From an uncultured Lachnospiraceae bacterium (GTDB taxonomy: Bacteria > Bacillota > Clostridia > Lachnospirales > Lachnospiraceae), in contig CACZTF010000314.1 in NCBI GenBank assembly GCA_902784025.1, forward strand, positions 1 to 7,318: a DNA stretch of 7,318 bases, read 5' to 3'. The position numbers and the translations under genes are program-made. Below the pieces are notes generated by a model. It worked only from the letters and a program-made list of their open reading frames with translations, was not told where the DNA came from and made no database searches. Below, in pieces: positions 1 to 6,671 of this stretch (the stretch's first letter is position 1; each line of letters starts with the position of its first letter).

Positions 1-935
1 AAAGTCCTAACGGGACCATAAGAGCGATCCTTGACGGAACCGTGTTCCGTGCTCCCATCATAGTAAAGGGGATAGAACCTTATGTAAGAACATGGGAAAA
101 ACCCATAACTATCGCACGTCATGCTTATGGCGATGTATACAGGGCTTTTGAGATGCCGGTAGGATTGGGAAAGGTTGAGGTTTGTTATACTGACGGCTTT
201 GGTGCTGAAAAGAGAGAGCTTGTACATGAATTTACCGAGCCGGGTGTCCTTCAGGTACAGCATAACTTAAATCCTTCTATACAAAGTTTTGCCAAGGCAT
301 GCTTTAACTATGCCCTTTCAACTAAGCAGGATCTCTGGTTCTCCACAAAGGACACCATTTCAAAAATATACGATCATGCTTTTAAGGATATTTTTAATGA
401 TCTCTACGAAAAACGTTATAAGCCTTTATTTGAGAAAGAGGACATAAGTTACTTCTATACCCTTATCGATGATGCTGTTGCACGTGTTATGCGATCTGAA
501 GGAGGCTTTATATGGGCATGTAAGAATTACGACGGAGATGTTATGAGTGATATGGTCGCGTCAGCTTTTGGATCACTTTCCATGATGACATCGGTTCTTG
601 TTTCTCCTGACGGTAATTTTGAATATGAAGCAGCCCACGGAACTGTCCAGAGACATTATTATAAGCATCTGGCAGGAGAAGAAACCTCCACTAATCCCTG
701 TGCTACGATATTTGCATGGAGCGGAGCTTTGAGAAAACGGGGCGAGCTCGATATGCATCCTGAGCTTATGAAATTTGCAGATAAGCTAGAAGAAGCCTGC
801 GTAGCTACCATTGAAAGCGGTAAGATGACGGGGGATCTGGCTGTGATAACAACTATCGATAACCCAGAAAAAAAGAATACGGAAGAGTTTATTCAGGAGA
901 TCGCAAACACTCTTGAAGGGTTGATATCAGAATGA
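1..935 (+). CDS. icd: NADP-dependent isocitrate dehydrogenase, eukaryote-like (type II) class, 5'-truncated
   Basis: Catalyses oxidative decarboxylation of isocitrate to 2-oxoglutarate with NADP+, a cytosolic TCA-branch step that supplies glutamate carbon and NADPH. The reading frame is open from base 3 (SPNGTIRAILDGTVFR) to TGA at 933-935, about 310 residues. By comparison with human IDH1 (414 residues, from memory) about 93 N-terminal residues lie outside the window. Substrate-binding residues are visible: Ser and Asn of SPNGTIR, Arg of TIR and of VFR, and the Arg of RHAYGD (codon 117-119, equivalent to human Arg132). Also present are the Lys of STKDT (348-350), the metal-binding Asp of LIDD and the two Asp of NYDGDVMSD (from 522). 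AAHGTVQRHY (630-659) carries the Arg-His pair that reads the NADP 2'-phosphate in this class. The GTG at 42 is an internal Val, not a start. No terminator follows, so readthrough into the phosphatase gene is likely. Confidence 0.96.
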   Translation, partial: SPNGTIRAILDGTVFRAPIIVKGIEPYVRTWEKPITIARHAYGDVYRAFEMPVGLGKVEVCYTDGFGAEKRELVHEFTEPGVLQVQHNLNPSIQSFAKACFNYALSTKQDLWFSTKDTISKIYDHAFKDIFNDLYEKRYKPLFEKEDISYFYTLIDDAVARVMRSEGGFIWACKNYDGDVMSDMVASAFGSLSMMTSVLVSPDGNFEYEAAHGTVQRHYYKHLAGEETSTNPCATIFAWSGALRKRGELDMHPELMKFADKLEEACVATIESGKMTGDLAVITTIDNPEKKNTEEFIQEIANTLEGLISE

Positions 936-991
936 TCTTTAAAGGAAGAGGTGATCTGCGTTTTTGCATTTGTGACAGGGGGTGGCTGTAA

Positions 992-1732
992 ATGAGCATA
1001 TATGTTATGAGTGATATTCACGGCTGCTACAGCGCATTTATGAAAATGCTGGAAAAGATTGATTTCAGCGATGATGATAAGCTTATTATCGCAGGTGATA
1101 TCATCGACAGAGGCGGGGAAAATTTCGAAATGCTGGAATGGCTTGAAAATAAGCCCCCTAATATAGAGGTACTTATGGGGAACCATGAGTATGATTTTAC
1201 GTTCGGAAATGTTCCCTGGGCATTGGAATTTATCGACCCTTACGATCAGGAGGCCGGATTTAAAGGAGTTGAGATCGATCCGTATTATGATCAGTACGGT
1301 ACAGTGAGAGAACTTATAGAAAAGGGGGTAACACCCGGACGTCTTGCTTACTGGGCCCAGCTTATACGCCGTTTTCCTTATTACAGGATAATAACGATCA
1401 ATGGCAAAAGATATATAATAGTGCATGCTTCATATGTTTCCGAAGAAAAATACAGAAGGCTGAACGGTACGCTGGAGGGTATAACGGATTATTATATATG
1501 GAACAGAGATGCCTTCTTTTATGATGAGGGAAAGGGAGATACCATTATTTTCGGACATACTCCGACTATATTTGATAAAGAATATTTTGCGGACGGAAAG
1601 GTTTACAGGGTAAAATTTCAGGGAAATACGTATATAGATATAGATTGCGGATATGTTTATAAAGATAATTATCCCCGGGCAAATCTGGCGGCTATCAGAC
1701 TGGATGATGAAAAGATCATATATCTTGATTGA
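992..1732 (+). CDS. Calcineurin-like metallophosphoesterase (PPP/PrpE/ApaH-like serine/threonine phosphatase family)
   Basis: A 246-residue cytosolic two-metal phosphoesterase. The metal and phosphate-binding motifs occur in family order: SDIHG (Asp8, His10), GDIIDRG (Asp36, Asp39, Arg40; residues 35-41), GNHE (Asn64, His65; 63-66), His145 in IIVHAS, and His189 in FGHTPT, followed by IDIDCG at 215-220. GDxxDRG and GNHE are the PPP-family signatures. Substrates in this family range from phosphoprotein to diadenosine tetraphosphate, and sequence alone does not decide between them. The start is supported by MSIYVMSDIHG, where family members normally begin, and by a purine-rich AGGGGG at 977-982, nine bases upstream. 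It lies 56 bases after icd with no terminator between, so cotranscription is probable. It ends before the hairpin at 1759-1796. The length is normal for a single-domain member, with no missing catalytic residue. Confidence 0.9.
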   Translation: MSIYVMSDIHGCYSAFMKMLEKIDFSDDDKLIIAGDIIDRGGENFEMLEWLENKPPNIEVLMGNHEYDFTFGNVPWALEFIDPYDQEAGFKGVEIDPYYDQYGTVRELIEKGVTPGRLAYWAQLIRRFPYYRIITINGKRYIIVHASYVSEEKYRRLNGTLEGITDYYIWNRDAFFYDEGKGDTIIFGHTPTIFDKEYFADGKVYRVKFQGNTYIDIDCGYVYKDNYPRANLAAIRLDDEKIIYLD

Positions 1733-1758
1733 AACCTGTCTGTGGAACAGCCGACCGC

Positions 1759-1796
1759 AAAAAAAAGAGTCCATGCTTTACAGGACTCTTTTTTTT
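1759..1796. terminator. Bidirectional intrinsic terminator between convergent genes
   Basis: A perfect 14-base inverted repeat: A8 plus GAGTCC at 1759-1772 pairs with GGACTC plus T8 at 1783-1796, around a 10-base loop. Read on the plus strand it gives a hairpin followed by a U tract that ends transcription from the phosphatase gene. Read on the minus strand it does the same for argH. The GC-containing core is only six pairs, flanked by A-U pairs. The last T of the repeat (1796) is also part of the argH TGA stop (1796-1798), so the argH message enters the terminator immediately at its stop codon. Confidence 0.9.
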
Positions 1797-3172
1797 CAGC
1801 TTAAATATCTTTCATACTTTTCGATGGCTTCATTCATGCTGTCGATTCCCGGTCCGCCCGCTGTGTTACGGCTGTTTACACAGGTTTCCAGGCTGATCGC
1901 ATCATAGATGTCATTATCAAAAACATCTGAAAACTTTTTGAATTCATCCATAGACATCCGGTCTATGGATAATTCTTTATCTATGCAATATAAAACGATC
2001 TGCCCTATGATACCGTGTGCATCACGGAATGGAACGCCTTTCTTTACCAGATAGTCAGCAGCGTCAGTAGCATTAGTAAATCCTTTTTTAGCACTTTCCT
2101 CCATCCGTTCTTTATTAAAATTCATTGTTTCAAGCATTCCGGTAAAAAGGATTACACAATCCCTGACCGTATCAAGTGCATCAAAGGCTTGTTCCTTATC
2201 CTCCTGTGAGTCTTTATTATATGCAAGAGGAAGTCCTTTCATAGTAGTAAGAAGGGCAGTGAGAGCGCCGTAGACACGTCCTGTTTTACCGCGGACCAGC
2301 TCAGCTATATCAGGATTCTTTTTTTGGGGCATAATGGAACTGCCTGTGCTGTATGCATCATCTATATCTATAAAACCGTATTCATTAGAATTCCATATAC
2401 ATATCTCTTCTGAAAAACGACTGAGATGCATGGCGATGATAGACAGATCACATAAAAATTCGATCAGAAAATCTCTGTCTGATACTGAATCCATACTGTT
2501 TCCCGTGGGACACCTGAATCCAAGCTCGGAAGCTGTCTGTTCCCTGTTAAGAGGATAGGTTGTTCCTGCAAGAGCACCGGATCCCAGCGGACATTCATTC
2601 ATTCGTTCACGACAGTCGGCAAGTCTGCTTCTGTCACGGACGAACATCTCAAAATATGCACCAAGATGGTGTGCAAGAGTAACAGGCTGTGCTTTCTGTA
2701 AATGTGTAAAGCCGGGCATAAATGTGTTAGTGTGAGACTTCATGATCTTAAGAAGAACGTTTTGAAGATCCTTTAAGAGCTCTGAAAGGATATCACATTG
2801 TTCTCTGAAATACATACGCGTATCAAGTGCTACCTGATCGTTGCGGCTCCTTCCTGTATGAAGCTTTTTGCCGGTCTCACCTATGCGTGAGATCAGTGTA
2901 GCCTCAGTAAATGTATGGATATCTTCATATTCGTCACTTATCTCAAGGACGCCGGAATCGATCTCTTCTTTGATCTTTTTGAGTTCGTTTACGATCTTCC
3001 CGGCATCATCTTTACTGATGATCCCCTGATCACCCAGCATTCGGGCATGAGCAATACTGCCTGTAATGTCCTGGGCATATAAACGCTTATCAAAAGAAAT
3101 TGAAGCATTAAAATCATTTACCATCTTATCTGTTTCTTTTGTAAAACGTCCGCCCCAAAGCTTTAAATTCAT
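1796..3172 (-). CDS. argH: Argininosuccinate lyase
   Basis: Cleaves argininosuccinate to arginine and fumarate, the last step of arginine biosynthesis; a cytosolic homotetramer of the fumarase/aspartase superfamily. The 458-residue product has the usual family length. Visible motifs are the N-terminal LWGGRF (5-10), HTGRSRNDQ (105-113), GFTHLQKAQP (154-163, with His157 in the general acid/base region), and the fumarate lyase signature GSSIMPQKKNP (277-287), which holds the catalytic Ser on the mobile loop. The start is the ATG at 3170-3172, which gives the typical MNLKLWGGRF opening and has GGAGG five bases upstream (3178-3182). A longer frame begins at 3214, but it adds 14 residues lying inside the yfhO coding end. 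The start overlaps the upstream yfhO stop as ATGA, so translation is probably coupled. No argG is adjacent in the window. All key residues look intact. Confidence 0.97.
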   Translation of the reverse strand: MNLKLWGGRFTKETDKMVNDFNASISFDKRLYAQDITGSIAHARMLGDQGIISKDDAGKIVNELKKIKEEIDSGVLEISDEYEDIHTFTEATLISRIGETGKKLHTGRSRNDQVALDTRMYFREQCDILSELLKDLQNVLLKIMKSHTNTFMPGFTHLQKAQPVTLAHHLGAYFEMFVRDRSRLADCRERMNECPLGSGALAGTTYPLNREQTASELGFRCPTGNSMDSVSDRDFLIEFLCDLSIIAMHLSRFSEEICIWNSNEYGFIDIDDAYSTGSSIMPQKKNPDIAELVRGKTGRVYGALTALLTTMKGLPLAYNKDSQEDKEQAFDALDTVRDCVILFTGMLETMNFNKERMEESAKKGFTNATDAADYLVKKGVPFRDAHGIIGQIVLYCIDKELSIDRMSMDEFKKFSDVFDNDIYDAISLETCVNSRNTAGGPGIDSMNEAIEKYERYLS

Positions 3173-5748
3173 GATAACCTCCGTCTTTTTTTCCAGATTA
3201 TTACAAGTATACACAAAATACCCAAACTTGCAAGGCTTACAGCAATACCTTCGTTAAGATATTTGGGGAAGAAATTTAGCTCGACATCATGGTCTCCCGG
3301 TGTAACATCAACACGCAGGAATGCATCCATACTCTTCTTGATATCCTGTTTGACTCCGTCGATCTTTACAGTCCAGCCGTCATCGTAAGGTATTGAAAAA
3401 GTATATGCTCCGGCAGTCTTAGTAGAGAAGCTGCCTTTAAGATGTGTATCTGAAACCTCACTTAATTTTAGTCCGGTTCCCTGCAATGTTTCTATTCCTC
3501 TGATAAACTTTTCGGTATTCATGACATATACCTTGCAATTGAAATTGTCCTCTGAAGAAATGGTTATAGTATCTCCTTTATTAACAGAGCCTGCATCAAC
3601 AACATGGTTATGCGATTTCAGATCCTTAAATTCCTTTGCCTCTTTTTCATTTACGGCAACGGAGATGCTTTCAGGAACCTCAGCATGGACGACTATATAT
3701 AATTGCCCCGGTTCATTAACAGCATGGGTGTATAGTTTGTCACCCTCGAATTTATCTTCCAGATCAAATAGATTCACTATTCCGGCAGCATTCTCAAAAA
3801 GGGAATTCTGAAAATCTATGGAATCCCTTATAAATGAGGATTTGTTCGTGTGCATATCTGCGGCAGTAAAAGGCAGAAGATAGCCAAGAGGAAGAGTGTA
3901 TTTGTTTTTTATAACAGAAAATCTGTCAGTGCTGTAGACTATTTCATGTAGTTCTGAATCATCAGGAACTTCATCTTTTATTATCATGTATTTATCAGAG
4001 ACAAGAGCATCGGTAAGATATGTGCCGCCAAGACGCTGATAAGAGTTCATCGCAGCCTTTGATCCCATCTGTCTGAAAAATACGGAAACACCTGAAGGGG
4101 AAGTTGATGAAAAAGTATTTACGGATCTGTATCCGTACCATGCTCCGTCATTTGCAGTTCGTGCTTCTTTCTGGTCTATTCGGTAAAAAAGCTCGGTTTC
4201 ATTTTTTGTGACTTCTTCGATAGCTGTTTTGTAAGGTTCATCGTTTTTCCGGTACTCCGTATAATTAACCAGTGAAAGTGAAGTGTCAAAAAAGTGGAGA
4301 CCGCATTCGAACAAAAGAAGACCACATAAAGCAGAGTTAATGAAGACCCTGTTAAACATACGCGGCTTTCTGGAAAAAAACAAAAGTAAAAAGTAAATGG
4401 CAACAAAGGCAGCGTTCCAGAGAATATGCATGAGCGAGTATGAGAAATTATCACTGTCAGCAACCGTTTCATCACCTCTGAACAACAGGACTATGATTAT
4501 CAGGTAAGCTGCAGTAAGCTCGGCTGATATGAGAAGGGAACTGAATTTCAGTTTTTCTTTGTTATGCAGGACTTCGTAGGCAAAAGTTAAGACGAAGAAA
4601 ATATAAATGAAGGATTGTCTTGCCGGCAGGCAGTTAGGAAAATGAAAACCGTGCCATATGTATTCCGGGATGTTAAACATAAATGAAAACAGGAATATCC
4701 CGCAGATCACACCGAATATTATCTTTCTCTTAACTTTTATCCTTTTAGTTATGAAGAAAACAGGAATGAGCGGTATCACCAGAACAGAACTGTATATGTT
4801 AGGGAAATGCTCAAGCCATGTGTAAGAAGGGGAGAATGTAAGGTGCCTTGCTATCGTCTGCATGAAGGAATGGTATGCCTTCAGAGTGGTGGGGAAGGTG
4901 GATGATGATGAAGCGGATTGTGAAAAAGCATAGATCTCGGGCAGGAGTAATACAGCGGCAAGTCCTGCAGCGATCGCACAACAACCGATATACATACCTA
5001 TGACGGCCGGTATCTGCCGTTTCCTTTCGAGGTGGTCTCCGAGAAAAACAATAAGCAAAAAGTAAATGCTTGCTCCCATGATAACCATTATGGAAATATA
5101 ATAATTAAATAAAACAGAAAGACCCAGTGAGATTATCAGGAGAAAAGGTCTTTTTTTCTTTACAAGTACTTCTATACCCAGTATCACAAGCGGAAATACG
5201 GCGACAACATCAAGCCACATTATGTTCCATGCATATGCCGCTATATATCCTGACATTGCATAAAAACAAGACCAAAGGCTCATCATGATGCTTTTATCGT
5301 TATAGTGCTTTGATAAATAGATCGTAAAAAACAAGGATGCACACATCATTTTTACTATGATAAATGCATTCATCAAAGGTGCGGTCATGGAGTGGGGAAA
5401 CAGCACCGTAAGAAAATTAAGAGGACTTGAGAGATAATAGGCAAATAGTGCCGTAAAGTTTGTGCCGAGTCCTGCATCCCAGGAATACAAAAGACTTCCT
5501 CCGCTTCTTAATTTGTACCACAGCTCGGATAAAAACGGGCAGTATTGGTGATACATATCTGAAGGAAGATAGACATATTGACCAAAAGGTGTGAGACCTT
5601 TTATCGCAAAAAGTATCAGAAAAACAGTAAGGACCAGGATAGGTGCGGCAAAATATATATAATTTCCGGAAAATCTGTTTCTGCCGTATCCGGTATTGCT
5701 TTTATATCTGTTGTAATTTTGTAATTTTGAATATTTAGAGTTGTCCAT
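3169..5748 (-). CDS. YfhO-family polytopic membrane protein (glycosyltransferase-like)
   Basis: An 859-residue integral membrane protein resembling the bacterial YfhO family. Characterised relatives in Bacillus and Listeria act with a CsbB-type enzyme in adding sugars to lipoteichoic acid on the outer face; the substrate here is unknown. A basic/polar 29-residue cytosolic tail precedes the first membrane segment (about 31-50). The loop after it carries PSDMYHQYCPF (62-72) and a GxLxxSWDAGLGTNF stretch (84-98), typical of the family. About 13 further hydrophobic segments run to residue 483. PARQSF (375-380) sits before one of them. Residues about 484-833 form a soluble, beta-rich, probably extracellular domain. 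A final membrane segment (834-851) ends in the basic tail KKRRRLS. The ATG at 5746-5748 is chosen because AAAGG (5756-5760) lies seven bases upstream; a longer GTG frame from 5817 lacks such a site. The stop overlaps argH by ATGA. No CsbB- or GtrA-like partner is in view. Confidence 0.88.
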   Translation of the reverse strand: MDNSKYSKLQNYNRYKSNTGYGRNRFSGNYIYFAAPILVLTVFLILFAIKGLTPFGQYVYLPSDMYHQYCPFLSELWYKLRSGGSLLYSWDAGLGTNFTALFAYYLSSPLNFLTVLFPHSMTAPLMNAFIIVKMMCASLFFTIYLSKHYNDKSIMMSLWSCFYAMSGYIAAYAWNIMWLDVVAVFPLVILGIEVLVKKKRPFLLIISLGLSVLFNYYISIMVIMGASIYFLLIVFLGDHLERKRQIPAVIGMYIGCCAIAAGLAAVLLLPEIYAFSQSASSSSTFPTTLKAYHSFMQTIARHLTFSPSYTWLEHFPNIYSSVLVIPLIPVFFITKRIKVKRKIIFGVICGIFLFSFMFNIPEYIWHGFHFPNCLPARQSFIYIFFVLTFAYEVLHNKEKLKFSSLLISAELTAAYLIIIVLLFRGDETVADSDNFSYSLMHILWNAAFVAIYFLLLFFSRKPRMFNRVFINSALCGLLLFECGLHFFDTSLSLVNYTEYRKNDEPYKTAIEEVTKNETELFYRIDQKEARTANDGAWYGYRSVNTFSSTSPSGVSVFFRQMGSKAAMNSYQRLGGTYLTDALVSDKYMIIKDEVPDDSELHEIVYSTDRFSVIKNKYTLPLGYLLPFTAADMHTNKSSFIRDSIDFQNSLFENAAGIVNLFDLEDKFEGDKLYTHAVNEPGQLYIVVHAEVPESISVAVNEKEAKEFKDLKSHNHVVDAGSVNKGDTITISSEDNFNCKVYVMNTEKFIRGIETLQGTGLKLSEVSDTHLKGSFSTKTAGAYTFSIPYDDGWTVKIDGVKQDIKKSMDAFLRVDVTPGDHDVELNFFPKYLNEGIAVSLASLGILCILVIIWKKRRRLS
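3178..3182 (-). promoter_or_regulatory. argH ribosome binding site inside the yfhO 3' end
   Basis: GGAGG on the minus strand, five bases before the argH ATG. It is formed by the Arg codons CGG and AGG of the yfhO C-terminal tail (KKRRRLS). It decides the argH start, and it means ribosomes finishing yfhO pass over and expose or reuse this site. Confidence 0.9.
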
Positions 5749-5844
5749 TTTGGAACCTTTAGTATAAGTTTGATCATTCGGTGTATAAAGATAATATGCA
5801 AAAAAAAGTAAGAACACCGACGTTTCCAGTTTTTTACCCGTATG

Positions 5845-5873
5845 ATTTTACAACAAAAAATAATCAGAGTAAA
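5845..5873 (-). promoter_or_regulatory. Candidate sigma-A-type promoter for yfhO-argH
   Basis: Minus-strand TTTACT (5873-5868), a 17-base spacer, then TAAAAT (5850-5845). The -35 box matches four of six consensus bases and the -10 box five of six. It would give a leader of roughly 90 bases before the yfhO ATG. A second -10-like TATACT lies just ahead of the ribosome binding site but would leave almost no leader. This was assigned by eye in AT-rich DNA, where chance matches are common. Confidence 0.4.
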
Positions 5874-5886
5874 GTACAAAAAACTC

Positions 5887-5915
5887 TTGTAATTAAAACG
5901 TGTTTCATATAAAAT
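5887..5915 (+). promoter_or_regulatory. Candidate sigma-A-type promoter for the comEA-like gene and regulator
   Basis: TTGTAA (5887-5892), a 17-base spacer, then TAAAAT (5910-5915), matching four and five of six consensus bases. The -10 sits in the run CATATAAAAT. Transcription would begin near 5922, leaving a leader of about 68 bases that contains the hairpin at 5942-5977. It is back to back with the proposed yfhO promoter, so a regulator bound between them could affect both directions. Confidence 0.45.
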
Positions 5916-5941
5916 ATTTTACGATACGTTGCAAAGGGGGA

Positions 5942-5977
5942 CCTTAAAAAACGCTGTTGGAAATAGGTTTTTTAAGG
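5942..5977 (+). promoter_or_regulatory. Leader hairpin running into the comEA-like ribosome binding site
   Basis: CCTTAAAAAAC (5942-5952) is a perfect 11-base inverted match to GTTTTTTAAGG (5967-5977), around a 14-base loop. The last four bases of the right arm, AAGG (5974-5977), are the first part of the Shine-Dalgarno run AAGGAGGGG (5974-5982). In RNA the folded stem would pair part of that site. It lacks a trailing U run, so it is not an ordinary terminator. It could tune translation, stabilise the message, or be a protein-binding palindrome in DNA. Confidence 0.6.
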
Positions 5978-5989
5978 AGGGGCACGTAA

Positions 5990-6652
5990 TTGAAAAAAAA
6001 TGATCTGTTTAAAAAATGGCGGTTCATAAAACCTCTTATAATAATAGGGTTTATAGCAGCCGCCGGTATCGTTTCGTTGTTATCTTCAGCTGAAGAGGGG
6101 CGGGAGGACGATATATTTATCTCGGACGGTGGGATTGAAGATCCCGAAAGAAATAAAGAAGTTGCAGAGGGAACTGACCCGGTCAGTAAAAATGACCGGC
6201 AGGAGCAGGAAACTTCCAAACCTGTAGTTTATATATGCGGAGAAGTAAAAAAACCGGGTCTGTACACGTGTGATGCAGACAGCAGGATAGCGGATGTTGT
6301 TGAGCTTGCCGGGGGATTTCTGGAAGATGCAGATGATACATGTGTGAACATGGCTGAAAGGGTAACTGACTCACAACAGATAATAATACTGAAAAAAGGT
6401 GATGTCACCGCACGGGTTTCTGATAACGCAGGGGAGACTGGTGCAGACGCACAGGGGAAAGGTCTCATAAATATCAATACTGCAGATGAGGTCATGCTCA
6501 AAACCCTTCCCGGTATAGGAGACCAGAAAGCAAAGGCGATCATCACTTACAGGCAGGACGGCGGTCAGTTCTCAAAAATCGAAGACATTATGAAGGTTCC
6601 CGGCATTAAAGACGGGGCATTTAGTAAGATAAAGGATCTTATTACTGTTTGA
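5990..6652 (+). CDS. comEA: ComEA-like membrane-anchored SLBB and helix-hairpin-helix DNA-binding protein
   Basis: A 220-residue protein with the layout of the competence DNA receptor ComEA, which binds incoming double-stranded DNA outside the membrane during natural transformation. It has a short basic N-terminus, one membrane anchor (about 12-32), an acidic/polar linker (33-76), and an SLBB domain (about 77-137, from KPVVYICGEVKKPG to IIILKKGD). A second polar linker leads to a C-terminal helix-hairpin-helix domain (158-220) with NINTAD (161-166), LPGIGDQKA (173-181) and VPGIKDGAF (203-211). The start is TTG at 5990: a TAA stop immediately precedes it in frame, the strong AAGGAGGGG site lies just upstream, and no in-frame ATG occurs until well inside the SLBB domain. 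Codons 2-4 lie in an eight-A run. The response regulator follows after 19 bases, so they are probably one operon. comEB and comEC are not in the window, so a competence role is inferred from the family. Confidence 0.9.
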   Translation: MKKNDLFKKWRFIKPLIIIGFIAAAGIVSLLSSAEEGREDDIFISDGGIEDPERNKEVAEGTDPVSKNDRQEQETSKPVVYICGEVKKPGLYTCDADSRIADVVELAGGFLEDADDTCVNMAERVTDSQQIIILKKGDVTARVSDNAGETGADAQGKGLININTADEVMLKTLPGIGDQKAKAIITYRQDGGQFSKIEDIMKVPGIKDGAFSKIKDLITV

Positions 6653-6671
6653 TCAAGGAGTATTAAAACAA

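Noticed and set aside
893..1774. Minus-strand open frames at 893-1426 and 1430-1774
   Set aside because: They lie antisense to the well-supported phosphatase gene, show no recognisable domain, and have low-complexity Ile/Tyr-rich translations typical of antisense frames.
3173..3214. Upstream in-frame extension of argH (MYTCNNLEKK...)
   Set aside because: It lies within the yfhO 3' coding end, has no suitable ribosome binding site, and family members begin at M-x-LWGGRF, matching the ATG at 3172.
4176..4475. Minus-strand 99-codon frame inside yfhO
   Set aside because: It is an out-of-frame shadow of the YfhO coding sequence with no separate ribosome binding site or domain.
5749..5817. GTG-initiated 23-residue N-terminal extension of the YfhO protein
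   Set aside because: No ribosome binding site precedes the GTG, whereas the ATG at 5748 has AAAGG at seven bases.
5799..5842. Possible attenuator in the yfhO leader: weak stem before a T8 run on the minus strand
   Set aside because: The best pairing is four A-U-rich pairs, an internal loop and three more pairs, too weak to call an intrinsic terminator by eye.
5957..5989. Possible 10-codon TTG-initiated leader peptide before the comEA-like gene
   Set aside because: The nearest purine-rich site (5935-5940) is about 16 bases upstream, too far, and the frame is short enough to occur by chance.
6183..6546. Antisense frames across the comEA-like gene
   Set aside because: The ComEA frame has clear SLBB and helix-hairpin-helix motifs; the antisense frames resemble nothing recognisable.
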